This document shows positions 46,201 to 57,004 of a DNA stretch of 64,000 bases, one piece after another (the stretch's first letter is position 1; each line of letters starts with the position of its first letter). Below the pieces are notes generated by a model. That model was not told the DNA's origin and searched no databases. It saw only the letters and a program-made list of their open reading frames with translations. The stretch comes from Akebia trifoliata (lineage: Eukaryota; Streptophyta; Magnoliopsida; Ranunculales; Lardizabalaceae): the NCBI GenBank assembly GCA_017979445.1, contig CM030706.1, positions 19,020,967 through 19,084,966 of the forward strand. Reading direction: 5' to 3'. The position numbers and the translations under genes are program-made.

Positions 46201-49200
46201 TGTGGCGCCCCGCCGAACGCTAACACAAATCCCCATGTCAGATCTCGAGGTACTAAGTGGCACCTCGAAATTTCGGCATGGTCTCCTCTGTTTATGTTAG
46301 CATTCCAAGGCGTTCAACCTGCACCTGATAAACGACATACAATCCTGCATACATATACAAAATATAATACTAGCGGAAGCTTATACACGTCTAATAACGT
46401 ACGAAAGATCAGAGTGCGGAAGAATAACCAGAATGCAAGATTATACAAAATTTCTCACTCTAACAAGAGTCTTAACGCTCAATACAAATCTATAATACTC
46501 CTAGACAAATGGAGTATAACTCCAATACTTACCAGGTGACGGACTCTGACTGTCTATCTGACCCACCAGATGATTCTCACTCATGTTCTACTCCTGCCTC
46601 GCTAAGTTTTTGGATCTGAAACTAAAAAATGGAGAATGAAAGGGTGAGTAACAATGGTTACCCAGTATGGAAGCAACAATTTCTGCCAATAACCTCTCCT
46701 AACATGAACGAATAAACATACTGAATCATTTTAAAATAAACAAAGTTTTACAGAAGAAAACTACGATTAATTGGTACATATAGCCAGGGATGAGCAACTA
46801 AACATTTTAAAACTCACATTACATCGATCAGCAGTACTCACTATAACATTATCTTTTTATACAAATCTAATTGATCAAATGGAAAAAAATAAACATGCAT
46901 TTCATTTTATATATCAAAATAAGCAACAGATACATAATACACGATGGTGGAGTATTGGAATTAGAGAGTTGGGATTCACGACTGGATCGCTCCCAGTCGG
47001 GACATGATGTTACAATTCCTTTCTGGCTTTTAGTTCCTGATTTTGTGGCCGGTCGCTGCCCTTACCACGTTTGGTTGACCATTTATCCGGCTCAGGCTGG
47101 CCGTTTGACGTGACCGTAAGCAATGGGTCTCTTTTCGATGTGTCAGAACGTTCGACTACTATAGATTGTTAGTGATCACTGACTAATCATCTTCGTCTAT
47201 GCCTATCAGGCGTGCATGTGATTCCCAAATATACAAACCATTCGTATACGACCACCTTTACATTACAAGTTCACTGGTAAAGATAGAGAGGAATAAACCC
47301 GGATTCCAGTTGTGACTCCACTCTCATACGCGTCCCATACCACGTATGAGTTTGGTGGTCCCTACCGTACATCCCAGGATAGTACACCACTCCGGATGAT
47401 ATGACGCACTATCCCTTCAGGCATTCACAAACTCTTTAACAGCTCACAAAATAGCTACTTATATATATTATTTTCATTTGAAAACAAAAGAGAAATTAAC
47501 AATACAAGGTTGAGAATAGATATCCAGTTTCCTACCATGCAAGTGTGGCCACCCGGCTTAAAATAAATAACATAACAGAGCGCCTCGCGCTAACAGAAAG
47601 TAAATAAACATGCAACCAGTAACATTATCCCTGGATATCCGTTCACCAACCTGCATACAACACAACAACGTAAAATGCAGACATCACCCCTCGGGTGTGA
47701 CTTTGACATTTTACCGTTTCATACCCTTTTTCCCTTTTTTCGACTTTTACAGTTTTCAATCTCTTCATAAAATATCTATTTTCTGATATTCATCAACTCA
47801 ATCTGAGTTCATTGAATATTAAATCACATTTTTCAACTATAGAATTTATTTCTATCAATAATATTAAAAAAAAATACAAATTTCATATCAAAACGGGGTC
47901 CGAGCAGTGCACAAGACCCAATTTATGGCAATAACCCGTTAAAATACTCTACCCACGTATAATTTGTTAAAAATACAATTAAACATATCAAACATGCAAT
48001 TTCTGGCGTGAATTTTGAAATAAACAAATAATTCTATATTTCGGAAATACATCCAAATTTTTCCAATAAAATCCTAAATGCAATTTTCACAATCTATGAT
48101 TACTAATAGAAATTGAGAGTTCCTTACAATCACTAGGCGACGGAATTGAAGCACGTGCGCGGAAATCGAGGCGATTGGCGCGATAATCGAGATGGACCGA
48201 ACTTCGAAGCGGCTGATTTTCGAAATTGGCTTGGTGGTTTCGAAGATCTCGATGTGCTCGTCTCTTCTCCCTTCTACGGCGAAAGACAGTTTGACCCCGA
48301 AATCGATGAAAACCGAGGTCGAAGTTACGAAAATCTCCGTATAAAAATACGGCTGATTTTTGACTATACGGGGTGAAAAAGACGAGAAAACGGAAGGAAC
48401 TTGGTTGGGTTATGTAGAGAATGAGGCTGCGGACGTTTCTCCCTTCTGCGTCGGAAAGCGATTTGACCCCGAAACGGACGAAATCCGAGGTCAAAGTTTC
48501 GAAATTTTCGTATCCAAATACGGCTGATTTTTGACGATATCGGGTGAAATAGAAAGTGAAATGAAGATAGGTTGGGTGGGTTTTGTAGAGAACGAAGCTG
48601 CGGACCTTTTTCTCTTCTGCGGCGATCGTCGAAAGTAGACCGTTTGCGAGAGATCTGAAGTGGAAAAATCGGAGACAAAAAAAAAATTTTCGTTTTATAT
48701 GTCTCGGCCATATGACGCGTTGGGGAAGATGAGTTATATAAAAAAAATTAAATTTTTTTTTTTATAAAAGTTATGACGAAATCGGTATTTCGCCTATTGT
48801 TTTGATCGACGATAACTTGGTCATTCGGTCTCCAAAACTGACAAACGAATATACTATTTCGCCTAATTTTTCGTTCCGGATCTAATGGTATAGTCAATTT
48901 CTACAAATTATGTCTCCATAAAAAATTTACATTTTTGGCCTGACGTGACCCCTAAACTTGATGTCGTTTTCATTTTTGGCGATAATTCGACTTCCTGATC
49001 TCCAAAAATGACAAATAAATAGTCTATGTTGAATAATTTTTCGTTATGAACCCAATGGTATGATCGAATTTTAAAAATTATTGCTCCAACAAAAAGTCAC
49101 TGTTTTAGCCTGATCCGACCCGATAATCGAGGATTTTGCAACTTTTATATTCGGACTCGCATTTGAGCGTGCTTACAGGCTAAACTATGTTTTTCGATCA

Positions 49201-49349
49201 TTTTGAATCTAATGGTGAGGTCAGATTCCATTAAAAATGATCAAAACAAGGTCCTACAATTTTACCCTAAGTCCCACTTTCAAGATTTTCTTAAAATTCC
49301 ACTATTTATTTTTTCCTCGAGATACGAATTAAAAATTTGGGGTGTTACA
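46201..49349 (-). repeat. 5' LTR of the Tekay-like element
   Basis: 3149 bp, almost the same as 39703-42833. Differences seen include GTGGCGCC for GTGACGCC at the end, a longer A run near 48681 and a few small indels. Confidence 0.9.
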
Positions 49350-49354
49350 CGCGC

Positions 49355-49379
49355 ACCCTGCGGATCGAGGGCGCTTTCA
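49355..49379 (+). repeat. Tat 5' LTR, last 25 bp
   Basis: ACCCTGCGGATCGAGG and GCGCTTTCA complete the LTR interrupted at 39702. Confidence 0.88.
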
Positions 49380-49380
49380 G

Positions 49381-49398
49381 TGGCGACTCTGCTGGGGA
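49381..49398 (+). other. Tat primer-binding site, tRNA-Arg type
   Basis: TGGCGACTCTGCTGGGGA, one base after the LTR end. Tat/Ogre elements use a tRNA-Arg primer with nearly this sequence. Confidence 0.85.
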
Positions 49399-51849
49399 TC
49401 GTTGAGGATCAAACTTGAAAAACCCGAAGTATGGGAGCATTGTTAAAGTGACCTAGAATATTTTATTTAGTTTGTCTAGCTGTTTATTTTATCTATTTGT
49501 TGTTATTTTGGTTTGATTACTAATTATGCGTTTGGACTTTGAATATTTGGTATTTTAGCATATTATTGTTATGATTCAAATCGAGCATTATTTATTATTG
49601 TTTTATCCAATTGAGGGTCGTTTATCGTGTTCCTAAATAATGCAAAATTCCAAAAGGGTTATTAATGGATTAATGGTGGTTGAAGCGGGGAGATCGCCGT
49701 TTTTTTTTTTTTAGGCACGCGTTGGTTATGCTTGGACGTTTTTTTAAAAATAATAAAGAAGAATCTTTTGGTTAATCTCTATAGTTGTATGATAGTTTTT
49801 TGTGATCGTTTTGTTTTAATTTGAGGGTTGTGCTGTCTGTTGACAACAAGAAAAAAAAAAAAAAAGAATGAAATTTTTTTTGTGCTGTTGGCAACAGCAA
49901 TTTACAAGACAACGTGGGTGGTGTGCATGAAGTAAATTTTCTTTTCCTATTCTCTGAACCCAATATTTAAGTTGATGGGGAGGTGGGTTCTTAGTAAAAA
50001 TATTATTTTACTTTTAAAACCCATACTTATTTGAGCTTTTAACACATTTTCTTCCCAACCTCATCGTCTTCAACAGACGAATCTGTTTGAGCTGTTCGGT
50101 TTAAGACCTAGAAAATCATTGTTTTCTTCTAATAGAGAGTCATAAAATTCTGAATCGACAACCCCCTTGAAGTTTATTTGATCAAGAACAAGTTAACCAC
50201 ACTCTTCATTCCGCTGTCAAAGAAAACTTAATGAGGCGCTGGTTTATATCGACATAATATTTTTTTTCTCTCGAAGTGAAACGATGGATTTCACTTGAAG
50301 AGCCAAAGATCTTCGCTGGAAAATGTGTTTCTCGTTTGTTTTTTTAATCTCTGATTCGTCTCTCCGAACAATCGACATATTTTTTTTCTCTTCGAAGTGA
50401 AACGGTGGATTTTAGAGTAAGAACCAAAGATCGTTGTTGAAAGTGTATTTCGTTTCCTTTAAATCCCGGATTCGTCTCTTCGAGCAAAAATGTTTTTTTT
50501 ACTGCGTTTGAAAGCTTAAATCGTGAATGAAAAGGTAGGATAATGCAATTGTTTCACTTCGTTTTGGCCGAACTTGATCTTGATCGACCTCTCTTCTCAC
50601 TGTCGAAGAGAAATTCAGATTTTGGTTGTTTAGATTATTAAAAACGCAGAGATTTGAACGACTATGGGTTAAGAAATTGAGCTTAAAGATGTTTTGAATC
50701 AGCCCCTGTTCATTAAATTTTTTTTTTTTTTGAACATTGATGGTTGATCCATTCCTTGCTGTTATTTGGTTTGTTCGGCCAAATCGTAGAATTGTTTTCG
50801 GTGTTCGATTTTGCAAATTCAAATTTGGTAGAATGTTGAAAACAAATTTTTGCTAGTTTGGTGTGTGACCTTCGGATTTAGCTAGAAGTGTGAGTTTTTT
50901 TTTTTTTTTTTTTTTAAATTCCTTTGATTGGACTCGTTGTGTCGCTGAACTCGAATATCAAAATTGTAATCCATTGAGTGTTGGTTCGATTTCGGGATCA
51001 CTCAAAGAGGGAGGTTTTGGGGTTGACATTTTCGGAAAATTATTAAAATTTTCGGGGATTAAAACCAATGGTTTAAACGGGAAGCCATGGTTAAATAAGC
51101 GTATTCTTGTGTGATTTTCGCTTAATTATGAAAATTATGATTATTCGATTTGTCTCAATTTTTTATGGACATACCACCATGTTAACACACCAATTGACAT
51201 TTAATAATTATTTATGTTCAAAAGAATTGGTGGGTTATAAATTAATAATGGGTTGCTAATATACTTCAATGTTGTTCTAATTGTTGTGAAAGACTAGTGG
51301 CAACCCTCTTTGTGGTGGAATGATCTGTTATTTTTTCACACCAATTGTTCTAATAATGATTTACTTGGAAATTGGGGTGACACTAGTAAAAGATGGTTTG
51401 TCAACAATGATCCACTTGTTGGCTAATTTTTTATTAGGATTTTGTTTTTGTTTTTTTATTTAAAAAAAGGGTATTTGATTTTAAAATCTCCATCCTAACG
51501 AATATCTAGTCATCCTCAATTCAATATGCTTTGAAATTCTGAATTATTTTGGATCACCCGAAATGACCCTTGATTGGTATACATAATGAAATAATGTTGG
51601 ATTAAATGCTTGTTTCTAATATCGGTATATGCTTAATGCGCTTATCTTTACTTATGTGATTCGAATGGTGTTGATCTTGATTAAATATTCATATGATTCG
51701 AATGGTGTTTGATTTGATAAAATATTCATGCGATTCATGATTGGTTTAATTGGACCCATGGGCCCATTTGTTTGAAAAAGGCCCCGGGCACACCTTACCC
51801 CGTTTTGCACACACCACATGCACGTTTATTGTTTTGCACGCTTGCACGT

Positions 51850-52163
51850 CCCATATAGCCAACGTGGCACTAGTGCGTGGCCCGGTCTCTTCGGAGATGC
51901 GATGTCATTCATGAAAACCACAACTCCAGTCACGTACCTTAGGATATATCAAACTGGGGCATCAGTACCGTCTGATCAGGTGACTCTGAAAGGTATATTG
52001 ATGCACCTAGGCTGGAGTGACCTAAGCCTTTGACCTATTGTAAGCCACACAGTCACATGTCCCGATTGCTAACGTAGTACTAGTACGTGGTCGGTCCCTT
52101 CGTGGGATGCCAAACCATTTATGAAAGCTACAACTCTTGACTCGTACCTATAGGTATATAAAA
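51850..52163 (+). repeat. Direct repeat pair in the Tat leader
   Basis: About 105-bp copies at 51850-51957 and 52060-52163. They share CCAACGTGGCACTAGTGCGTGG-type wording, CTTCG.GAGATGC, ATTCATGAAA.C.ACAACTC and CGTACCT.AGG.TATA. Identity is roughly three quarters. Confidence 0.65.
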
Positions 52164-52164
52164 G

Positions 52165-52360
52165 ATAATTTAAGTATATCAATTGCACTTCTTGGTCAAA
52201 ATCGGTGCCTAAGCGAGATCCTGCCCCGCTGTACCCTACTGTACGAGGGGGATAGACTACGTCTATTCTAGACTAGAGGTATTTAAGTGGGCCCTTGCTC
52301 AGCATAGTGCGCCACCTCTTAACTGGGGATCAAACTGGTTGTTTTTGACTTTAGAGAAGT
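52165..52360 (+). other. Leader module shared with the Athila element
   Basis: Aligns with 21700-21870 over most of its length. A 6-bp stem pairs 52275-52280 with 52314-52319, at the position equivalent to the Athila stem. Confidence 0.6.
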
Positions 52361-53499
52361 GAGTTGAGGTTTTAGATTATCACCTATATGGTATATCAAA
52401 CCAAGTCACCACGTATCGAGAGGTATATAGGTGTATTTGGGCAAGGGTAGCCAAATAAAATGCATTGCACGTAGTCAGCTTAGAGTCTAGAAACCTTCCT
52501 TGTAGGTCACGACTCGAACTTATCGTGGGTGTTCCCGGGTTGTTCATTGAATGGAACCTTATGAGATGAATGTATGTGAATGATGAGATCAGAATGCATG
52601 TGAATGATGAGATGAATCTATATGAATGATGAGATTAGGAATGTACGAGTTTGTCCTCAAAGATGAATTTTTTGTTGTTTAACCTGATTTGAAATTACAG
52701 TCTCACTGAGTACACCAACCCAATAAAAATCCATTTTAAACTTGACCCAGTCCATCTCGATCCAACGATCATTATGAGCCGAGCCATTTGAATCAAAATG
52801 AAATTCAAACTTTTTTCTAATTTGGATTTTTAACCTATTTTAAAAGAGAAAAAATGTTTTCCAAAAAAGAAATGCTTTTCAAACGTAAAATGTTTTCCAG
52901 AAGAATAAGATTTTCCAAAAAAAAAGGAGAAGGAAGAAAAATATTTGAAATATGTTTGTGAAAACTATTATTCAATAAAAACATTATTTTTCAATAATTT
53001 TCAAGAGTGCAATAAAATTATTTTCCTTTTATAGATGAATTTTTTAATGGATTGGTGTACATAATTCAATAAAATCTCAGGGTTCATTTAAAATATTATC
53101 AAGGGGGTAACACTGGAATTGATGATCCACATTTGATGGGGTTACTAGGTTATCATTGTATCTAAGCTCAATCGTCCATCGTCTAGCTTGGATTGTAAAT
53201 CCGGTCTGTTAGAGTAAACGTCAATATCAAGTCAACTGTCAGAAATGACCTCAAAATTTCTCAACGTTGCCCAGTTGTTCTTTGAAGATCATAGTGCCTC
53301 AGTCATTCAGGTTGTAAGCAATGTCTCACTCCTCAGTCCTAATCAAACCCGTTGTGGGTAGTCTTGAGTTTTCATAAGTCATTTGGGTTAGTTCGAGTCC
53401 CTTTTTTTCAGCAAGGTCATGTCTTCTTTTCGAGTCGACTCTTTTTTCTGTTGGGTCGAGTTAGTTTGTCGAGTCATAGAGATATTTGTTGCCCCCATC

Positions 53500-53790
53500 T
53501 GAATTTGATTGGATAAAGGAAATTTCTGAATACGTCGAGCGCATTAACGAATTAACTACTAATCTGGCTTCAAGGATAGATTTCTTTCCTGAGTAAGAAG
53601 ATAAGAGTCAGGCTCAGCCTTTAATCGGGAAAGCAAAGGTCATTGGCCTTGGAAAAAAAAAAGATAATTCCTAGAGAAATTCAGATAGAATCCATCCAAT
53701 CCCTAGAGGATCACGAGGGGATAATGAATTTACTCAGAAATTTCAAAAGACTTGTTCGCGTGGTCTGATGATGATATGTGAGGTGCAAGC
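53500..53790 (+). pseudogene. Possible Tat gag scrap
   Basis: A short stretch with frames such as ISEYVERINELTTNLASRID, stopped near 53594. It fits the coiled-coil-like N-terminal region of a Tat gag by position, but wording is too weak to be sure. The junction to integrase near 53790-53900 would be the scar of the pol deletion. Confidence 0.35.
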
Positions 53791-53929
53791 TTGGGTGTTG
53801 TTCAACACGGAATAGATACTCGCCCGATGAGATGAAAATATCAATGGAGATGTTACAAAATGTATCAATGCTGGACTTCTCAACATGGTAGAGCTCCCAG
53901 AATAAATTACATTCTCAGACTAATGAAAT

Positions 53930-54606
53930 GGTTGAAGCGAAATTGATCTCTGATAATGGGTCATACTTAAAAGTCAAAATTATTACTCTATGTTGAAAGT
54001 TCAAGATTTGGCATCATCTCCCTATCGTCCTCAAATTAGTAGAGCAGTTGAAGCAAGCAGCCAATAAAAAATCTCAAAATAATCATCAAGAAAATGTGTC
54101 AATCCCATCGAGATTGGTCAGAAAAATTACCATTTGCATTATGGGCATATCAAACTTCAATTCGATCCTCTACTGGAGCTATTCCCTAGTCCTTAGTGTA
54201 TGGCATGGAAGCAGTCTTGCCAGTTGAAATGGAGATTCCGTCTCTCAGGGTCTTATTGGAAAGTCAATTGTCAGAAGCAGATTGGGTTCGTCCATGGTAT
54301 GAAGAATTAAGTTTAATCGAAGAATTACGACTAAAAGCTTCGTATCACGTGCAAGCTTATCAAAGAAGAATCGCCAGTGCGTTCGACAAAGAGATCAAGG
54401 CCCGTCACTTGCAAGTCGAGGATTTAATACTTAAAGAAAATCGGACACCTATCTTTGATCCTAGAGGGAAGTTCAAACCAAATTGGGGAGGGCTGTTCAT
54501 CATCAAGGAAATATTACCAGGAAAAGCTGTCAGGCTTCAAGATCATGATAGAATCGAATTATCAGAACCAACCAACCTTGACCAAATCAAACGGTACTAC
54601 ATTTAA
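53930..54606 (+). pseudogene. Tat integrase, C-terminal half
   Basis: Broken frames at 53930-54195 recall the end of the integrase core (SPYRPQ near 54020, a WAYQTSIRSSTGA-like stretch near 54146). The open part at 54196-54606 reads MYGMEAVLPVEMEIPSLRVL, then LKASYHVQAYQRRIASAFDK and PNWGGLFIIKEILPGKAVRL, the usual C-terminal integrase domain of Tat elements, ending at a stop. The catalytic core upstream is missing, so no activity is possible. Confidence 0.85.
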
Positions 54607-55119
54607 GGAGGCCATCTTTGGCCGAATCAATCCTTATATTACCCAGTTACCTAGTTCAACATATCCTTTCTCAACCTCTTTGTAGCTTTTTCAAAAAGAA
54701 AAATTATGTCTTTTTCTTTCTCAGCCCGATCACCTAACCTAGGGGAGGAAAGATTCGAACTATGTTTTGGTCTGATCCCAAAATTCTGGGGTACGTAGGC
54801 AACTTGAGAAGTTACTTCAGGCCCGACCACATCAAAATAAAAAAAAATCTATTTTCCCACACAATAAAAAATCAAGAAAAAATTCAAAAGAAAAGAAAAA
54901 TATCTTCAAAGTGGGGAAGAAAATTCAAGGTAAAATAAAAGAAATGCCACACAAGGGGCATTCGGGTTTTTGAGCCTCAAAATCCCTTTCTTTTTATACC
55001 TAGTCCTAAGCTTACCTATAAAAGTCCTCCTAAGTACTGTGCGATAAGTCAAGGAAGATAGCAAAGCATGATCAAACAGCAATTCCATAAGGAAGAAAAG
55101 AAAAGAAAAGAAAAAAAGC
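54607..55119 (+). other. Tat 3' untranslated region, first part
   Basis: Holds GGGGTACGTAGGCAACTTGA (54789-54808), a sequence found after pol in many Tat elements, and the first AAGGGGCATT motif (54953-54962). Confidence 0.55.
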
Positions 55120-55340
55120 CTGCTAGGTTAAAAACCTGAAAAGGGCGACTTAGGCAAAAATTAAGGCAAGCTCGCAAGGTTGAAAATTCGAAAGGACAAC
55201 TTTGACAACAATCAGAGCCAAAAAAAAAAAAAGCTCACTAGATCGACAACCTGAAAAGGCAATCTAGGAAAAAGCTAGAGCAAACTCGATAGATTGAAAA
55301 CCTGAAAAGGCGATCTAGGCAAAAGTAAGAGCAACAAAAA
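55119..55340 (+). repeat. About 52-62-bp tandem repeat, four copies
   Basis: Each unit has GCTNGNTAGRTTGAAAACCTG, AAAAGGCGATCTAGGCAAAA and AGAGCAA wording, with variable A runs between units. It lies in the Tat 3' untranslated region. Confidence 0.75.
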
Positions 55341-56045
55341 AAAATAGAAGAAAATCCCAAGCTGAGAGCGGTCCGAGCTGAAACATCAGAAATCCGAATA
55401 ATCAAGTTCAATACTTAGCTTAAACCAAGCGAAGACTCATAAGTCACAAGTATCTTGTCTACGATCGATCTGAAAATTCTTACTTTCCCAAGTGAACCAA
55501 GGGAGATAAGGGTGAATTTTATGATGAGTCTCGAAAGGAAATAATTTTGTTCCCTTGAGCCTGACTCAAAACCTTCAATAAAATTAATCAAAATTAAAAG
55601 TTGAGTCTTTATTGCGCTTGTGGCAATCAAATATTTCAAACCTTCATACAAGGGGCATTTTCTTTCTTCTTTAATATAACTTTTCCCCCTTATACTAGGG
55701 GCATTTTTTTAATTTTTCCATGATGTGTTCAATTATCTTCAATGCCATGTTCATTGTCAAACTAGGGGCATTTTATTTTTGAGCAATGTTAATCCTAAAA
55801 GATAATGAGAACCCCAAACTTAAGGTTACCCTCTTGATAACAGTTTTTCGAAAAACTTTTGAGGTTTAAAAGAAATAAAAACTCGGGTTTTAAATTCATA
55901 AAACTTTTGGATCTCACATAGGAGATAGGGCATTCATTCTGTCACAGATCTATTCATTTCCAGATCCAACCTCTCTTTTCCAGATTCATTTTCAAACGTT
56001 CTTTCCCAGATTTATTCCTTTAGTCTCAGTTTTACTCAGCCAGAT

Positions 56046-56657
56046 ACCGCCGAGGGTTTTCTCGGAATTATGCTCAGATGCCGCCGAGGGTTTTCTCAGA
56101 ATTATGCTCAGATGCTGCCGAGGGTTTTCTCGGAACTATGATCAGATGTCGCCGAGGGCTTTCTCGGAATTATGCTCAGTTATCGCCGAGGGTTTTCTCA
56201 GAACTATGCTCAAATGCCGCTGAGGGTTTTCTCAAAATTATGCTCAGATGCCGCCGAGGGTTTTCTTGGAGCTATGCTCAGATGCCGCCGAGGGTTTTCT
56301 CAGAATTATGCTCAGATGCCGTCGAAGGTTTTCTCGGAATTATTCTTAGATGCCGTCGAGGGCTTTCTCGGAACTATGCTCAGATGCCACAGAGGGTTTT
56401 CTCAGAATTATGCTAAGTAACCGCTGAGGGTTTTCTCGGAATTATGCTCAGATGCTGTCGAGGGTTTTCTCGGAACTATGCTCAGTTACCGCCGAGGGTT
56501 TTCTCGGAACTATGCTTAGATGCTGCCGAGGGTTTTCTCGGAACTATGCTCAGATGCCGCAGAGGATTTTCTCGGAATTATGCTCAGTTACCGCCGAATG
56601 TTTTCTCGGAATTATGCTCAGATGCGGCCGAGGGTTCTCTCGGAATTATGCTCAGTT
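56046..56657 (+). repeat. 34-bp satellite-like array, 18 copies, hairpin in each unit
   Basis: The unit is close to GCCGCCGAGGGTTTTCTCGG plus AATTATGCTCAGAT. CCGAG and CTCGG form a 5-bp stem around GGTTTT. Eighteen copies span 612 bp with no length drift; changes are mostly single bases. It sits in the Tat 3' untranslated region before the polypurine tract. Such arrays in Tat/Ogre 3' regions are known sources of satellite DNA. Confidence 0.93.
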
Positions 56658-56702
56658 TATGCTCAGATTATGCTCAAATTATACTTAGATTTTACTCAGT
56701 TC
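56645..56702 (+). repeat. 11-bp tandem repeat next to the 34-bp array
   Basis: About five units of the type TTATGCTCAGA follow the array directly and decay to the right (TTATACTTAGA, TTTTACTCAG). The same word ends each 34-bp unit. Confidence 0.7.
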
Positions 56703-56993
56703 CAACTTAAACTCTTTGAAATTTATTTTAGATTTTAAATCACACTTGCACAGTTGTTACATCAGTCAAGGAGAATTTTATAAAATTCAAGGATCTGACA
56801 CTGTTAGTGAGAGTTTGCGCTCGATGACCTGACAATTTTTTAGGTCGGGGAGAGTTTTAACCTTAAGGATCCGAACACCTCAACGAATTGCTAAATCAGA
56901 CTGCAAAATGAACTGTCACTAGCTTTGGCATTCAGATATCACACTATCTATAAAAATAGATTTGCTATCTAGTTTGCTTCAACCCTCTGCCCA

Positions 56994-57004
56994 AGAGGGG
57001 CATT
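56994..57004 (+). other. Tat polypurine tract before the 3' LTR
   Basis: AGAGGGGCATT abuts the LTR start TGTAGACACC. Earlier copies of AGGGGCATT lie at 54954, 55651, 55697 and 55764. Confidence 0.75.

Larger units (their letters stand above)
39703..49349 (-). mobile_element. Tekay/Del-like Gypsy element with giant LTRs and gag only, minus strand
   Basis: LTRs of 3131 and 3149 bp (39703-42833 and 46201-49349) frame only 3367 bp of internal DNA. On the minus strand the order is 5' LTR, primer-binding site of tRNA-iMet type (46198-46187), gag remnants (45530-44290), non-coding DNA, polypurine tract (42846-42834), 3' LTR. No protease, RT, RNase H or integrase is found, so it must have moved with enzymes from a related element. 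The LTRs are almost the same line by line, and it interrupts another element's LTR, so it is the youngest insertion in the nest. Lineage is inferred from LTR start, primer type and the GGACGAAATTTT word before the polypurine tract. Confidence 0.87.
49399..53500 (+). other. Long Tat 5' leader, non-coding
   Basis: About 4 kb with no convincing frame. It holds several long T and A runs (49701-49713, 49853-49865, 50895-50916), a pair of direct repeats (51850-52163) and the module shared with the Athila leader (52165-52360). Confidence 0.6.

Noticed and set aside
56046..56657. Regular 34-bp repeats with dyad symmetry, like a CRISPR array
   Set aside because: There are no spacers between the units, no cas genes, and the setting is a plant retrotransposon.
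56078..56738. Open frames encoding a protein with 34-residue repeats (FSELCSDAAEGFLG and similar)
   Set aside because: A 34-bp repeat gives a 34-residue repeat in every frame because 34 is not a multiple of three. Frames stay open only because the unit lacks stops. It lies in a retroelement 3' untranslated region.
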